Assembly (NCBI RefSeq): GCF_003837805.1
Contig: NZ_RQIT01000003.1
Span: forward strand, 62,001-126,000
Source: Bradyrhizobium sp. RP6
GTDB taxonomy: Bacteria > Pseudomonadota > Alphaproteobacteria > Rhizobiales > Xanthobacteraceae
Direction of reading: 5' to 3'
Length of the DNA: 64,000 bases
In this document: positions 28,174-38,044 of the stretch, one piece after another
How positions within the stretch are numbered: position 1 is the first letter of the stretch
Layout of the letters: every line of letters begins with the position of its first letter
Program-made: the position numbers and the translations under genes
Notes under the pieces: generated by a model
Seen by the model: the letters and a program-made list of their open reading frames with translations, nothing else
The model's database searches: none
What the model was told of the DNA's origin: nothing

Positions 28174-28747
28174 CTTCAGAACTCCGGAAATCGAACACGT
28201 CCGATTCCGTTAGCACATAATCCAGCGCGACGTCGTGCGATAGTGCCGGAACCGCCTCGATCTCCTGCGCCGCAAAGGCAAGCCCGATGCCGATGATGTG
28301 CTTGGCTTTGCGCAAATGCGCGAAGGTGAAATCGTAATGCCCGGCGCCATAGCCGATGCGATGGCCGAGACGGTCGAAGGCAGCGAGCGGTGTCAGCATG
28401 ATGTCGGGAATGACTTCGGCAGCTGCAGGTGACGGCTCGGGAATGCCGAGCGGGCCGAGCATCAGGCGGTCGTTCGGATGGAAGATGCGGAAGATCAGCG
28501 ATTGGCCGCGCGCGGTGACGCAAGGCAGCGCCAGCTTCGCGCCCTGCTCCGCGAGCTTCTTCAAGAGCGGCATCGGATCGATCTCGCTGCGGATCGGCGA
28601 ATAGCCGGAGACGATGCTGCCGGGCAGCAGCTCGAACGGCAGCCCGCGCTCGGCGAGTCTGGCGGCGGCGCTCGCGCGCTTCTTGTCGCTCAGCGCATCG
28701 CGCCTCGCGAGGGCCTTGGAACGGAGCTCGGCTTTGGAGTTGGTCAT
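28151..28747 (-). CDS. 5-formyltetrahydrofolate cyclo-ligase
   Basis: 198 aa enzyme (5,10-methenyl-THF synthetase) converting 5-formyl-THF to 5,10-methenyl-THF with ATP. Family motifs: KAELRSKALARRDAL at the N-terminus, GYSPIRSEIDP and the nucleotide loop DRLGHRIGYGAGHYD. ATG at 28747 is chosen because homology begins at the lysine-rich MTNSKAELR and GGGGGA lies 9 nt upstream; the longer frame adds 14 unmatched residues. It follows the 6S RNA gene, the classical position in many proteobacteria (zapA-ssrS-cyclo-ligase). Confidence 0.94.
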   Translation of the reverse strand: MTNSKAELRSKALARRDALSDKKRASAAARLAERGLPFELLPGSIVSGYSPIRSEIDPMPLLKKLAEQGAKLALPCVTARGQSLIFRIFHPNDRLMLGPLGIPEPSPAAAEVIPDIMLTPLAAFDRLGHRIGYGAGHYDFTFAHLRKAKHIIGIGLAFAAQEIEAVPALSHDVALDYVLTESDVFDFRSSEVAHSLRG

Positions 28748-28785
28748 GCGCGTTGGTCCCCCGAAGGCAGAGCCTTGCTCCACTG

Positions 28786-28884
28786 TCATTACCCGCGAAT
28801 GGGTGATCCAGTATTCCAGAGACGAGTGCTAGAACCTCGACGCCGCGGCGTATTGGATGCCCCGGTCAAACCGGGGCATGACAC
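28786..28884. repeat. Dispersed intergenic repeat (ATTACCCGC...CCGGGGCATGAC type)
   Basis: Contains a perfect hairpin, GCCCCGGTCAAACCGGGGC, and a left half with ATTACCCGCGAATGGGTGAT palindromic character. It is placed between the cyclo-ligase gene and the 6S RNA. The pattern 'mobility-like palindromes around a proposed start/stop gap' matches other dispersed elements here, but no second full copy was found in this window. Confidence 0.5.
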
Positions 28885-28934
28885 CGAGTCTCAAATGAAC
28901 CGCAAGCGTGTCGGGGACGCAATTCGACAGACAC

Positions 28935-29097
28935 GAAGAAAACAGTACGAAGCCGCGAACGCCGTTGAAGCACTCGATCCCGGAGTTCCCTACGAAAGTA
29001 GGTGGGCACCATATGTCCGGGCCCACGGGCCCGGCCAGGGACAGTTCCCTAAAGGATCGATAAGGCCCCGGGGATATATGGCTCCTGACGCACGTCG
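28935..29097 (-). ncRNA. ssrS: 6S RNA (ends approximate)
   Basis: Called from position and structure. In proteobacteria ssrS lies between zapA and the 5-formyl-THF cyclo-ligase gene on their strand, exactly this gap. On the minus strand the region can fold into the 6S plan: a terminal stem GGAGCC/GGCTTC, a large central bubble, an upper stem TCGATCC/GGATCGA, and a distal hairpin CCGGGCCC GT GGGCCCGG with symmetric AGGGAACT segments on both sides. 6S mimics an open promoter and sequesters the housekeeping RNA polymerase holoenzyme in stationary phase. Ends are inferred from pairing and could be off by 10-20 nt. Confidence 0.65.
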
Positions 29098-29207
29098 CAG
29101 CCTCGCCCGGGCAATGTAACAACGATAGTGAGGAAGTGCCAGTGCGGCGAGAATGCTAGGCTTCGGCGGAGTGAAGCGACCAACGAGCCGCGGCGGAGGT
29201 GAACTCC

Positions 29208-29311
29208 TTCTCCCGCCTGCGGAGGGCTGGGGAGAGGGCTCTCACCTCTTGGGAGTTCTCGATCGTGGAGACACCCTCTCCCCAACCCTCCCCCGCTCGC
29301 GGGGGAGGGAG
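29208..29311. repeat. Palindromic repeat, CTCTCCC family
   Basis: The arms at about 29221-29238 and 29275-29292 are complementary over 18 positions with one mismatch (GGAGGGCTGGGGAGAGGG against its reverse complement), with a smaller hairpin CTCCCCCGCTCGCGGGGGAG at the right end. It lies just downstream of zapA, between it and the 6S RNA. Confidence 0.65.
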
Positions 29312-29339
29312 CGCACCGGGCGTGTGGCGCTATCGAGCC

Positions 29340-29723
29340 TCACCCGATGGCAATGCCGCCTCCGACGGTGCGGTTCAGCACCTGGGTCGACTTCTCGATG
29401 CGTTCGGCGGCGGCGTTGAGCGCGTTCACCACGGCGGTCTGCGTCATCCTGGCGCGTTCGACCGCGGCGTTGCGGAAGTCCCTGAGCTCGGTCAGCTCCT
29501 GCTCGAGGGTGCGGACACGGTTGCTGGTGTCGATCAATTCATCGCACACGGTGAGCGCCGCCATCACGGTGAGGCGTGCATCGCCGATCTCGCCGAATTT
29601 TCCGCGCAGCGACTGTATGCGTGTCTCCAGGCTCTCGGCGAGCTTGAGCAGCCGCACCTCCTGGCCCTCCTCGCAGGCCATGCGATATTGCCGGCCGTTG
29701 ATGGTGACGTTGATGTGGCTCAT
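29340..29723 (-). CDS. zapA: Cell division protein ZapA
   Basis: 127 aa FtsZ-ring-associated protein. The N-terminal ZapA domain reads MSHINVTINGRQYRMACEEG then LLKLAESLETRI, followed by a long C-terminal coiled coil (about residues 65-110) used for dimerisation; FtsZ bundling at the division site is its known role. Start overlaps the stop of the upstream DUF4164 gene (29720-29723). Slightly longer than E. coli ZapA (109 aa), as usual in alphaproteobacteria. Confidence 0.95.
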   Translation of the reverse strand: MSHINVTINGRQYRMACEEGQEVRLLKLAESLETRIQSLRGKFGEIGDARLTVMAALTVCDELIDTSNRVRTLEQELTELRDFRNAAVERARMTQTAVVNALNAAAERIEKSTQVLNRTVGGGIAIG

Positions 29724-30040
29724 CCGTCCTCTCCGGTATCGAGCACCGAGCGTATCGTGACGATTGCGGAATCCAGCCGGTCGGAAATCTCGCGATTGGT
29801 GCGCTCGAGCTTGCGCGCCTTCACCAGCGCGCCGTCGAGTTCGTCGGCAAGTCGCGAGCGATCCGCGCCGAGCGCCTGTATCCGCGCCGCGAGCTCGTTC
29901 TCGTCGCGATCGGCATCGCGTCGCCGCTCGACCGCGCTTTCGAGCGCGTCGAGCGCCGCCGTGAGCCTGCGCGTCGCAATCTCGATCTCGACGGCGGATG
30001 ATTCCGTCATGGCAGAGCTATTGGACACGCGATCGTTCAT
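29720..30040 (-). CDS. DUF4164 family coiled-coil protein
   Basis: 106 aa mostly helical, charged protein with heptad character (TRRLTAALDALESAVERRRD and LADELDGALVKARKLER). DUF4164 members are found immediately upstream of zapA in alphaproteobacteria; function not established, but the ATGA overlap with zapA suggests a division-related role. Start uncertain: ATG at 30040 (MNDRVSNSS) is used; ATG at 30010 and a TTG at 30106 are alternatives with no clear Shine-Dalgarno to decide. Confidence 0.85.
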   Translation of the reverse strand: MNDRVSNSSAMTESSAVEIEIATRRLTAALDALESAVERRRDADRDENELAARIQALGADRSRLADELDGALVKARKLERTNREISDRLDSAIVTIRSVLDTGEDG

Positions 30041-30406
30041 GCAGTCAGCGGCGGAACCTGGCGGCCTTTGCCCAGTGGCCTTTTCCTGGGGCTTGCCGTC
30101 CGGCAAAAGACTCGGTTCGGCAAGCGGTTAGAAGCAGAAATTTACAAAGCAAGCTAGCCCAGCGCAACGCCGCCGCAAAACTATGCACCGATCAATCGGC
30201 ACGCGGTTGCGATCGATCGATTCCTTCCGGCACGATCCCGGCGGAAAACTGCTCTCGACAGGCAACTTTTACGGCCAAACCGGCGTTTGACCGCCTTGGA
30301 CTCCCGGAACCGAGGTGCTATCCCAGCGCAAACCTCCAGTGGCCGCCAGGCTTCTCCCCGCGCGGGCAACCATCGCCAAGCGCCTCATTTCAGACGGATT
30401 TCAGAC
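30041..30406. promoter_or_regulatory. Divergent intergenic region DUF4164-zapA / tkt
   Basis: 366 nt between outward-facing genes. No RNA gene or repeat stands out. Around 30140-30260 there are short AT-richer tracts and a GCGATCGATCGATT block; both promoters should be here. No confident -35/-10 pair or regulator site was seen by eye. No strong Shine-Dalgarno precedes tkt; ACGG appears about 12 nt upstream. Confidence 0.4.
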
Positions 30407-32392
30407 ATGACGCAGGTCGATCACACCCGTATGGCCAACGCGATCCGCGGCCTTTCGATGGACGCTGTCGAGAAGGCGAAATCGGGCCATCCCGGCCTGC
30501 CGATGGGCGCCGCCGACATCGCCACGGTGCTGTTCACGCAGTTCCTGAAATTCGACGCCGCCGCGCCCGCCTGGCCGGATCGTGACCGCTTCGTGCTGTC
30601 GGCCGGCCATGGCTCGATGCTGCTCTATTCGCTGCTGTACCTGACCGGCAATGCCGAGATGACGCTGGACCAGATCAAGCAGTTCCGCCAGATCGACTCG
30701 CTCACGCCCGGGCACCCCGAGAATTTCCGCACCAAGGGGATCGAGACCACCACCGGCCCGCTCGGCCAGGGCATCTCGACCGCAGTCGGCATGGCCCTCG
30801 CCGAGAAGATGCTCGCGGCCGAGTTCGGCAAGAAGATCGTCGACCACCACACCTATGTGCTTGCCTCCGACGGCGACCTGATGGAAGGCGTGTCGCAGGA
30901 AGCGATCGCAATGGCCGGGCACTGGAAGCTCAACAAGCTGATCGTGCTCTACGACGACAACGGCATCTCGATCGACGGCCCGACCTCGATCTCCGATTCC
31001 GTCGACCAGGTGAAGCGCTTCAAGTCGGCGGGCTGGGCCGCCGAGAAGATCGACGGCCATGACCAGGCGGCGATCACCGACGCCATCACCCGCGCGAAGA
31101 AATCGAACAAGCCGACGCTGATCGCCTGCCGCACCACCATCGGCTTCGGCGCGCCGCACAAGGCCGGCACCTCGAAGGTGCATGGCGAGGCGCTCGGCGC
31201 AGACGAGCTCAAGGCCGCAAAGGAAAATCTCGGCATCTCGCTCGAGCCGTTCTCGGTACCCGACGACGTGCTGAAGGCGTGGCGCGCGGCCGGCAGCCGC
31301 GGCGCCGCGGCACGCCAGGAATGGGAAGCGCGGATCAATGAGCTCGGCAGCCGCAAGCGCGCCGAGTTCGAACGCCGCCTGCGCCATGAGCGTCCGGCGT
31401 CGCTGGCCAAGGCGCTGAAGGCGCACAAGAAGGAGCTGCTGGAGAAGCCGCTTGTTGCGGCGACGCGCAAATCCTCGGAGGCGGCGATCGAGGCGATCGC
31501 GGCGGCGATGCCGATGGAATTTTTGGCCGGCTCGGCCGATCTCACCGGCTCCAACAACAACAAGGCGAAGTCGGCGACCGCCTTCTCGGCGAAGACGCCG
31601 AAGGGGCGCTTCATCCATTACGGCATCCGCGAGCACGGCATGTGCGCCGCGATGAACGGCATCTTCCTGCACGGCGGCTTCGCGCCGAACGGCGCGACCT
31701 TCCTGGTGTTCACCGACTACGCACGTCCCGCGATGCGCCTCGCCGCGCTGATGGGCGCGGGCGTCGTCTACGTGATGACGCACGATTCCATCGGCCTCGG
31801 CGAAGACGGGCCGACGCATCAGCCGGTCGAGCATCTCGCCGCGCTTCGCGCCATTCCCAACATGCGCGTGTTCCGTCCCTGCGACTCCATCGAGGTCGCC
31901 GAGTGCTGGGAGCTCGCGCTCAACCGCATCGACGGTCCGACCGTGCTGGCGCTGACGCGGCAGAACCTGCCGCAGCTGCGTACCACCGCACCGAACGACA
32001 ATCCCTGCGCAGTCGGCGCCTATGAGCTGGTCGCGGCCCAGGACGAAGCCAAGGCGACGCTGTTCGCCTCCGGCTCCGAAGTCGAGATCGCGGTCGCGGC
32101 CCAGAAGCAGCTCGCGGAACGCGGCATCGCGTCGCGCGTTGTCTCCGTTCCCTCGCTGGAGCTGTTGTTAGCGCAACCAGAGGCCAAGCGTGCCGCGATC
32201 ATCGGCAACGCGCCGGTCAAGATCGCGATCGAGGCCGCCGTGCGCTGGGGCTGGGACGCCGTGATCGGCCAGGACGGCGAATTCATCGGCATGCATTCCT
32301 TCGGCGAAAGCGGTCCCGCCAAGGAGCTTTACAAGCATTTCGGCATTACCGCCGAGGCTGCGGTTAACGCTGTGCTGAAGCGCATTTCCTGA
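30407..32392 (+). CDS. tkt: Transketolase
   Basis: 661 aa thiamine-diphosphate enzyme of the pentose phosphate and Calvin cycles, moving two-carbon ketol units between sugar phosphates. Full length with the ThDP/Mg site ([12 protein letters not shown] ... [10 protein letters not shown]), His residues of the active site ([27 protein letters not shown]) and the C-terminal Pyr domain ([23 protein letters not shown]). Start ATG at [14 protein letters not shown], where homology begins. First of a plus-strand series tkt-gap-pgk-fba-fba. Confidence 0.97.
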   Translation: MTQVDHTRMANAIRGLSMDAVEKAKSGHPGLPMGAADIATVLFTQFLKFDAAAPAWPDRDRFVLSAGHGSMLLYSLLYLTGNAEMTLDQIKQFRQIDSLTPGHPENFRTKGIETTTGPLGQGISTAVGMALAEKMLAAEFGKKIVDHHTYVLASDGDLMEGVSQEAIAMAGHWKLNKLIVLYDDNGISIDGPTSISDSVDQVKRFKSAGWAAEKIDGHDQAAITDAITRAKKSNKPTLIACRTTIGFGAPHKAGTSKVHGEALGADELKAAKENLGISLEPFSVPDDVLKAWRAAGSRGAAARQEWEARINELGSRKRAEFERRLRHERPASLAKALKAHKKELLEKPLVAATRKSSEAAIEAIAAAMPMEFLAGSADLTGSNNNKAKSATAFSAKTPKGRFIHYGIREHGMCAAMNGIFLHGGFAPNGATFLVFTDYARPAMRLAALMGAGVVYVMTHDSIGLGEDGPTHQPVEHLAALRAIPNMRVFRPCDSIEVAECWELALNRIDGPTVLALTRQNLPQLRTTAPNDNPCAVGAYELVAAQDEAKATLFASGSEVEIAVAAQKQLAERGIASRVVSVPSLELLLAQPEAKRAAIIGNAPVKIAIEAAVRWGWDAVIGQDGEFIGMHSFGESGPAKELYKHFGITAEAAVNAVLKRIS

Positions 32393-32540
32393 GAGTTGAG
32401 CTTGCCCCAAAAAAGGACTACGTAATCTCCCATATGATCAAGCACCGCCCGGCCGAACCGGGCGCCCGCCCCTAAAAAACCCTCGCAGGCGTGCAAAGCG
32501 CGTTGTGCGGGATGACAACGGTCATTGAAGGAGACGAAAC

Positions 32541-33548
32541 ATGGCAGTCCGCGTCGGAATCAACGGTTTTGGCCGCATCGGCCGCAACGTCTTGCGGGCT
32601 ATCGCGGAGTCAGGCCGCAAGGACATCGAGGTCGTCGGCATCAACGATCTCGGCCCGGTCGAGACCAACGCCCATCTGCTGCGTTTCGACAGCGTCCATG
32701 GCCGCTTCCCCGGCACCGTCACCGTCGATGGTGACTCGATCAACCTCGGCGGGGGCAAGATCAAGGTGACCGCCGAGCGCGATCCCGCGAAGCTGCCGTG
32801 GAAGGATCTCGGCGTCGACATCGCGCTGGAATGCACCGGCATCTTCACCTCGAAGGACAAGGCCTCCGCGCATCTGACCGCCGGCGCCAAGCGCGTGCTG
32901 GTCTCCGCGCCGGCCGACGGCGCCGATGCCACCATCGTCTACGGCGTCAACCACGACACCCTGACCAAGGATCATCTGGTCGTCTCCAACGGCTCCTGCA
33001 CGACGAACTGCCTCGCGCCGGTCGCCAAGGTGCTGAACGATCTCGTCGGCATCGAGACCGGCTTCATGACCACGATCCACGCCTATACCGGCGACCAGCC
33101 GACGCTGGACACGCTGCACAAGGATCTCTACCGCGGCCGCGCCGCTGCGATGTCGATGATCCCGACCTCGACCGGCGCTGCGAAAGCGATCGGTCTCGTG
33201 CTGCCCGAGCTGAAGGGCAAGCTCGACGGCGTCGCGATCCGCGTGCCGACCCCGAACGTCTCGGTCGTCGACCTCAAGATCGTCGCCAAGCGCTCAACCG
33301 ACGCCAAGGAGATCAACGCGGCGATGAAGCGCGCCAGCGAGCAGCAGCTCAAGGGCATCCTCGGCTACACCAGTGCGCCGAACGTCTCGATCGACTTCAA
33401 CCACGACCCTCACTCCTCGACCTTCCACGAGGACCAGACCAAGGTGCAGAACGGCACGCTGGTGCGCGTGATGTCCTGGTACGACAACGAGTGGGGCTTC
33501 TCGAACCGCATGGCCGACACCGCCGTCGCGATGGCGAAGGTGATCTGA
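32541..33548 (+). CDS. gap: Glyceraldehyde-3-phosphate dehydrogenase, type I
   Basis: 335 aa homotetrameric dehydrogenase interconverting glyceraldehyde-3-P and 1,3-bisphosphoglycerate. N-terminal Rossmann motif [15 protein letters not shown], catalytic Cys in [12 protein letters not shown], active-site His in HAYTGDQ and the C-terminal [16 protein letters not shown] lies 8 to 11 nt before the ATG. It follows tkt by 148 nt, where a small palindrome GCCCGG/CCGGGC occurs, and precedes pgk with a dispersed repeat in between. Confidence 0.98.
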   Translation: MAVRVGINGFGRIGRNVLRAIAESGRKDIEVVGINDLGPVETNAHLLRFDSVHGRFPGTVTVDGDSINLGGGKIKVTAERDPAKLPWKDLGVDIALECTGIFTSKDKASAHLTAGAKRVLVSAPADGADATIVYGVNHDTLTKDHLVVSNGSCTTNCLAPVAKVLNDLVGIETGFMTTIHAYTGDQPTLDTLHKDLYRGRAAAMSMIPTSTGAAKAIGLVLPELKGKLDGVAIRVPTPNVSVVDLKIVAKRSTDAKEINAAMKRASEQQLKGILGYTSAPNVSIDFNHDPHSSTFHEDQTKVQNGTLVRVMSWYDNEWGFSNRMADTAVAMAKVI

Positions 33549-33552
33549 CCAG

Positions 33553-33693
33553 GGTCTCGTGTCCCGGACGCGGCGCAGCGCGTAAGCGCTGCTCCGCGGA
33601 GCCGGGACCCATCCAACCGCGGGACTCGCAGTGATGTGAGTCCCGGTTCTGCAGCGCACCGCTTCGCGCCGCGCAGCGCCCGGGACAAGAGAG
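33553..33693. repeat. Dispersed repeat family A, copy 2
   Basis: Between gap and pgk. Left end GTCTCGTGTCCCGGACGCGG and right end GCGCCCGGGACAAGAGAG are near complements; inner parts include CAGCGCGTAAGCGCTG and CCGCGGGACTCGCAG...GAGTCCCGG. Same end pattern and length as copies at 18109 and 46969. It separates two genes that would otherwise be a close operon pair. Confidence 0.75.
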
Positions 33694-33699
33694 CGTCAG

Positions 33700-34896
33700 A
33701 TGACCAACAAATTCCGCACCCTCGACGACGTCGACGTGAAGGGCAAGCGCGTGCTGCTGCGCGTCGACCTCAACGTGCCCATGGAGAACGGGCGCGTCAC
33801 CGACGCGACCCGGCTCGAACGCGTCGCGCCGACCATCACCGAACTCGCCGACAAGGGCGGCAAGGTCATCCTGCTTGCGCATTTCGGCCGGCCGAAGGGG
33901 CGCGATGCCAAGGAGTCGCTCAAGCCCGTCGCCGAGGCACTGTCGAAGGTGGTGAAGAAGCCGGTCGGCTTCGCGGACGACTGCATCGGCGAGCCCGCAG
34001 CCACCGCCGTGGCGGCTCTGAAGGACGGCGACATCCTCTGTCTCGAAAACACCCGCTTCCATAAGGAAGAGGAAAAGAACGATCCGGCCTTCGTCGCGGA
34101 GCTCGCCAAGCTCGGCGACATCTGGGTCAATGACGCCTTCTCGGCCGCGCACCGCGCCCACGCCTCGACCGAAGGCCTCGGCCACAAGCTGCCGGCCTAT
34201 GCCGGCCGCACCATGCAGGCCGAGCTCGACGCGCTGGAGAAGGCGCTGGGGTCGCCGACCAAGCCCGTCATCGCGATCATCGGCGGCGCCAAAGTCTCGA
34301 CCAAGATCGACCTCCTGGAAAACCTCGTGACCAAGGTCGACGCGCTCGTGATCGGCGGCGGCATGGCCAACACCTTCCTGCAAACCCAGGGCGTCGCGAT
34401 CGGCAAGTCGCTGGCCGAGAAGGACCTCGCGCCGACCGCGCTGCGCATCATGGAGAAGGCGGACGCCGCCAATTGCGCCATCATCCTCCCCGTGGACGCG
34501 ACCGTCGCCTATCATTTCGCGGCCAACGCGCCGTCGCATGCCTATGGGCTCGATGCGATCCCCGCCGACGGCATGATCCTCGATGTCGGTCCGCAATCGG
34601 TCGCGCGCGTCCACGCGGCGATCGACGATGCGGCAACCCTGGTCTGGAACGGACCGCTGGGCGCCTTCGAGATGCAGCCGTTCGACCGCGGCACGGTCGC
34701 TGCCGCCAAGCACGCCGCCGAGCGCACCAAGGCGAAGAAGCTGGTCTCGATCGCGGGCGGCGGCGACACCGTCGCGGCGCTCAACCAGGCCCATGTGGCC
34801 GGCGACTTCACCTATGTCTCGACCGCCGGTGGCGCATTCCTCGAATGGATGGAAGGCAAGCCGCTCCCCGGCGTCGAGGTTCTGCGCATCAAGTAA
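33700..34896 (+). CDS. pgk: Phosphoglycerate kinase
   Basis: 398 aa two-domain kinase transferring phosphate between 1,3-bisphosphoglycerate and ADP. N-terminal [15 protein letters not shown] and HFGRPKG substrate motifs, hinge/nucleotide motifs GGAKVSTKI and [10 protein letters not shown], and WNGPLGAFE near the C-terminus are all present. The ATG is only 7 nt from the upstream repeat; no perfect Shine-Dalgarno is visible in GAGAGCGTCAG. Confidence 0.98.
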   Translation: MTNKFRTLDDVDVKGKRVLLRVDLNVPMENGRVTDATRLERVAPTITELADKGGKVILLAHFGRPKGRDAKESLKPVAEALSKVVKKPVGFADDCIGEPAATAVAALKDGDILCLENTRFHKEEEKNDPAFVAELAKLGDIWVNDAFSAAHRAHASTEGLGHKLPAYAGRTMQAELDALEKALGSPTKPVIAIIGGAKVSTKIDLLENLVTKVDALVIGGGMANTFLQTQGVAIGKSLAEKDLAPTALRIMEKADAANCAIILPVDATVAYHFAANAPSHAYGLDAIPADGMILDVGPQSVARVHAAIDDAATLVWNGPLGAFEMQPFDRGTVAAAKHAAERTKAKKLVSIAGGGDTVAALNQAHVAGDFTYVSTAGGAFLEWMEGKPLPGVEVLRIK

Positions 34897-34936
34897 GCAA
34901 GCGGCCTAGCAGGCCCCCAACGGGAGAAAGACACAG

Positions 34937-36004
34937 ATGGCTCGGATCACGTTACGTCAACTGCTCGACCACGCGGCGGAGAACGATTACGGCGTACCGG
35001 CCTTCAACATCAACAACATGGAGCAGGCGCTGGCGATCATGGACGCGGCCAACCAGGTCGACGCGCCGGTCATCATCCAGGCCTCGCGCGGCGCCCGCTC
35101 CTACGCCAACGACGTCATGCTCAAGCACATGATGGACGCAGTGACCGAGATCTATCCGCACATTCCGGTCTGCGTGCATCTCGACCACGGCAACGAGCCG
35201 GCGACCTGCATGACCGCGATCCAGGCCGGCTTCACCTCGGTCATGATGGACGGCTCGCTCAAGGCCGACGGCAAGACGCCCGGCGATTGGGGCTACAATG
35301 TCGGCGTGACCAAGACCGTGACCGACATGGCCCATCTCGGCGGCATCTCGGTGGAAGGCGAACTCGGGGTGCTCGGCTCGCTCGAAACCGGCATGGGCGA
35401 CAAGGAAGACGGCCACGGCGCCGAAGGCAAGCTCAGCCACGACCAGCTCCTGACCAATCCGGACGAGGCCGTGAAGTTCGTGCAGGAGACCAAGGTCGAC
35501 GCGCTCGCGATCGCGATGGGGACGTCGCACGGTGCTTACAAGTTTACCCGCAAGCCCGACGGCGACATCCTCGCCATGAACGTGATCGAGGAGATCCACC
35601 GCAAGCTGCCGAACACGCATCTCGTCATGCATGGCTCCTCGTCGGTGCCTCAGGAACTCCAGGACATCATCAACGCCTATGGCGGCAAGATGAAGCCGAC
35701 CTGGGGCGTTCCTGCCGCCGAGATCCAGCGCGGCATCAAGAACGGCGTGCGCAAGATCAACATCGACACCGACAACCGCATGGCGATGACCGGCCAGATC
35801 CGCAAGGTGCTCAAGGACAATCCGGAAGAGTTCGATCCGCGCAAATATCTGAAGCCGGCGATGGAGGCGATGACCAAGCTGTGCAAGCAGCGGCTCCAGG
35901 AGTTCAATACCGCCGGCCAGGCCTCCAAGATCAAGAAGGTGCTGACCACCGCCGAGATGGCCAAGCGCTACGCCAAGGGCGAGCTGGATCCCAAGGTGGC
36001 TTGA
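34937..36004 (+). CDS. fba: Fructose-bisphosphate aldolase, class II (Calvin-cycle subtype)
   Basis: 355 aa zinc-dependent aldolase cleaving fructose-1,6-bisphosphate (and acting on sedoheptulose-1,7-bisphosphate in the Calvin-cycle type). Metal-binding motifs [27 protein letters not shown] and HGSSSVP, plus the phosphate-binding [12 protein letters not shown]. 40 nt after pgk with GGGAGAAAG upstream of the ATG, so likely co-transcribed. A class I enzyme follows immediately. Confidence 0.97.
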   Translation: MARITLRQLLDHAAENDYGVPAFNINNMEQALAIMDAANQVDAPVIIQASRGARSYANDVMLKHMMDAVTEIYPHIPVCVHLDHGNEPATCMTAIQAGFTSVMMDGSLKADGKTPGDWGYNVGVTKTVTDMAHLGGISVEGELGVLGSLETGMGDKEDGHGAEGKLSHDQLLTNPDEAVKFVQETKVDALAIAMGTSHGAYKFTRKPDGDILAMNVIEEIHRKLPNTHLVMHGSSSVPQELQDIINAYGGKMKPTWGVPAAEIQRGIKNGVRKINIDTDNRMAMTGQIRKVLKDNPEEFDPRKYLKPAMEAMTKLCKQRLQEFNTAGQASKIKKVLTTAEMAKRYAKGELDPKVA

Positions 36005-36316
36005 TCTATCTTCCCCTGCCTCCGCGAACTCGGTTCACCTCTCCCCATTGGGGAGAGATCGATTTGCGCAAGCAAATCGGGTGAGGGTTCAGGTCCCTAC
36101 ATGGGGCGAAACCCTCACCCGGCACCATAGCCGATGCTGCGCATCGGCGTCTCTTGAGGACGGCCGCCGAAGGCGACCTATGCCGACCTCTCCCTATGGA
36201 GAGGTGTGGGACCCAGCCTCCCCGCCTTTACCCTGCGACGAACGTTAACTCGGCAATTGCCCGAGAACGGTCTATTTTTGCGGGCAAGGGCAGACTTGTT
36301 TTGGGAGGACCTCTCG
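36005..36316. repeat. 312-nt interval carrying a CTCTCCC palindromic repeat (36038-36208)
   Basis: The interval between the two aldolase genes contains one repeat element. Hairpins include CTCTCCCCATTGGGGAGAG (left), GATTTGCGCAAGCAAATC and CTCTCCCTATGGAGAG (right), with GGGTGAGGGTT/AACCCTCACCC as complementary inner blocks. The remaining 100 nt before the class I aldolase carry its Shine-Dalgarno (GGGAGGA) and probably its own promoter (TTAACTCGGCAATTGCC region); no gene is present. Confidence 0.65.
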
Positions 36317-37342
36317 ATGAATCTGACTGAGCTCAACAGGATCGCCACCGCCATGGTCGTGTCAGGCAAGGGCATCCTTGCCGCCGACGAATCCTCCGGC
36401 ACCATCAAGAAGCGCTTTGACGCCATCGGCGTGGAATCGACGGAAGAGAACCGCCGCGACTATCGCGAGATGCTGTTTCGCGCCAAGGACGCCATGAGCC
36501 AGTACATCTCCGGCGTGATCCTCTACGACGAGACGATCTGGCAGGATGCCAAGGACGGCACGCCGCTGGTCAAGCTGATCGAGGAGAGCGGCGCCATCCC
36601 GGGGATCAAGGTCGACGAGGGCACGCAAGCCCTGCCGATGTGCCCGGGCGAGCTGGTGACCGTCGGGCTCGACAAGCTCGCCGAGCGGCTGAAGAAATAC
36701 TACGAGCGCGGCGCGCGCTTTGCCAAATGGCGCGCGGTGATCGACATCGGCAGCGGCATTCCCTCGATGACCGCGATCAGCGTCAACGCCCACGCACTGG
36801 CGCGCTACGCGGCGCTTTGCCAGGCCGCGCAGATCGTCCCGATCGTCGAGCCGGAGGTGCTAATGGACGGCGATCACGACATCGACCGGTGCTATGAGGT
36901 GACGCAACGCGTGCTCAACAAGACGTTCCAGGAGTTGCGCGTGCAGCGCGTTGCGCTCGAAGGCATGGTGCTGAAGCCGAACATGGCAATCTCAGGCAAG
37001 AAGTGTCCGAAGCAGGCCTCCGTCGAAGAGGTCGCGGAGAAGACGATACGGCTGCTCAAGGCCTGCGTGCCCGCAGCGGTGCCCGGCATCGCTTTCCTTT
37101 CCGGCGGCCAGTCCGACGAGGAGGCGACTGCGCATCTCAACGCCATGCACAAGCTCGGCCTGCTGCCCTGGGGCCTGACCTTCTCCTACGGTCGCGCGCT
37201 CCAGGCCGCGCCGCAGAAGGCCTGGTCCGGGAGGCCTGAGAACGTCGCGGCCGGACAGCGCGCCTTCAGCCATCGCGCGCGCATGAACGGTCTCGCCTCC
37301 AAGGGCGAATGGCAAAGCAGCCTGGAACAGAAGGCAGCCTAG
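36317..37342 (+). CDS. Fructose-bisphosphate aldolase, class I
   Basis: 341 aa Schiff-base aldolase of the eukaryotic-like class I family. The active-site Lys is in GMVLKPNMAISG; other blocks are KGILAADESSGTIKKRF, KVDEGTQAL, FAKWRAVIDIG, SGGQSDEEAT and LTFSYGRALQAAP. It needs no metal, in contrast to the class II enzyme upstream. ATG at 36317 follows GGGAGGA; the longer frame is discarded. Same reaction as the previous gene, probably used under different metal or redox conditions. Confidence 0.95.
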   Translation: MNLTELNRIATAMVVSGKGILAADESSGTIKKRFDAIGVESTEENRRDYREMLFRAKDAMSQYISGVILYDETIWQDAKDGTPLVKLIEESGAIPGIKVDEGTQALPMCPGELVTVGLDKLAERLKKYYERGARFAKWRAVIDIGSGIPSMTAISVNAHALARYAALCQAAQIVPIVEPEVLMDGDHDIDRCYEVTQRVLNKTFQELRVQRVALEGMVLKPNMAISGKKCPKQASVEEVAEKTIRLLKACVPAAVPGIAFLSGGQSDEEATAHLNAMHKLGLLPWGLTFSYGRALQAAPQKAWSGRPENVAAGQRAFSHRARMNGLASKGEWQSSLEQKAA

Positions 37343-37345
37343 ATC

Positions 37346-38035
37346 TTGTCGAACAAACCGCCTCCGCCGCGCCCGGCGCCGCGTCTCTACCTCGCGACGC
37401 CAATTGTCGATGACCCTGCGGGACTCGTGGCCGAGTTGCCGGGCCTGCTCGCTTCGGCCGATGTCGCGGCCGTGCTGCTGCGGCTGAAGGAGACCGACCA
37501 GCGCACCATGATCTCGCGCATCAAGGCGTTGGCGCCGCCGGTGCAGAAGGCAGGCGCAGCGCTCCTCATCGACGGCCATCCTGAAATCGTCGCGCGCGGC
37601 GGCGCCGACGGCGCGCACCTCACCGGCCTTGCCGCGCTGGAAGAGGCGGCGCAATCGCTCAAGCCCGATCGCATCGCCGGCGTCGGCGGGCTCACGACGC
37701 GCCATGATTCCATGAGCGCGGGCGAGATGGGTGCCGACTATGTGCTGTTCGGCGAGCCCGACAAGAAAGGCCAGCGCCCGTCATCCCAGGCCATCGCCGA
37801 ACGGCTGGACTGGTGGGCGGAGCTGTTCGAGCCACCCTGCGTCGGCTTTGCCACTTCGCTGGAAGAGGCCCACGATTTCGCCGCCAGCGGTGCCGATTTC
37901 GTGCTGGTCGGCGACTTCATCTGGGCCGATCCACGCGGGCCCAGGGCCGCGCTGGTCGAGGCCAATGCTGTGATCAAGAAGGCGCACGCGACGGCGCCGG
38001 CGAGCCGGGATCCTGCGGGTCAGGAGCACGGCTAG
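37346..38035 (+). CDS. Thiamine-phosphate synthase (ThiE-like)
   Basis: 229 aa TIM-barrel protein of the thiamine monophosphate synthase/TENI family. Recognisable parts: ALLIDGHPEIVARGGADGAHL, GVGGLTTRHDSMSAGEMGADYV and the phosphate-binding ADFVLVGDFIW end. Motifs are weaker than in canonical ThiE (the usual NDR of the N-terminal third is not obvious), so it may be a TenI-like or specialised relative. The TTG start is 3 nt after the aldolase stop with AAGG about 12 nt upstream, suggesting coupling to that gene. C-terminal 20 residues are likely disordered. Confidence 0.8.
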   Translation: MSNKPPPPRPAPRLYLATPIVDDPAGLVAELPGLLASADVAAVLLRLKETDQRTMISRIKALAPPVQKAGAALLIDGHPEIVARGGADGAHLTGLAALEEAAQSLKPDRIAGVGGLTTRHDSMSAGEMGADYVLFGEPDKKGQRPSSQAIAERLDWWAELFEPPCVGFATSLEEAHDFAASGADFVLVGDFIWADPRGPRAALVEANAVIKKAHATAPASRDPAGQEHG

Positions 38036-38044
38036 CGCCCCGAC

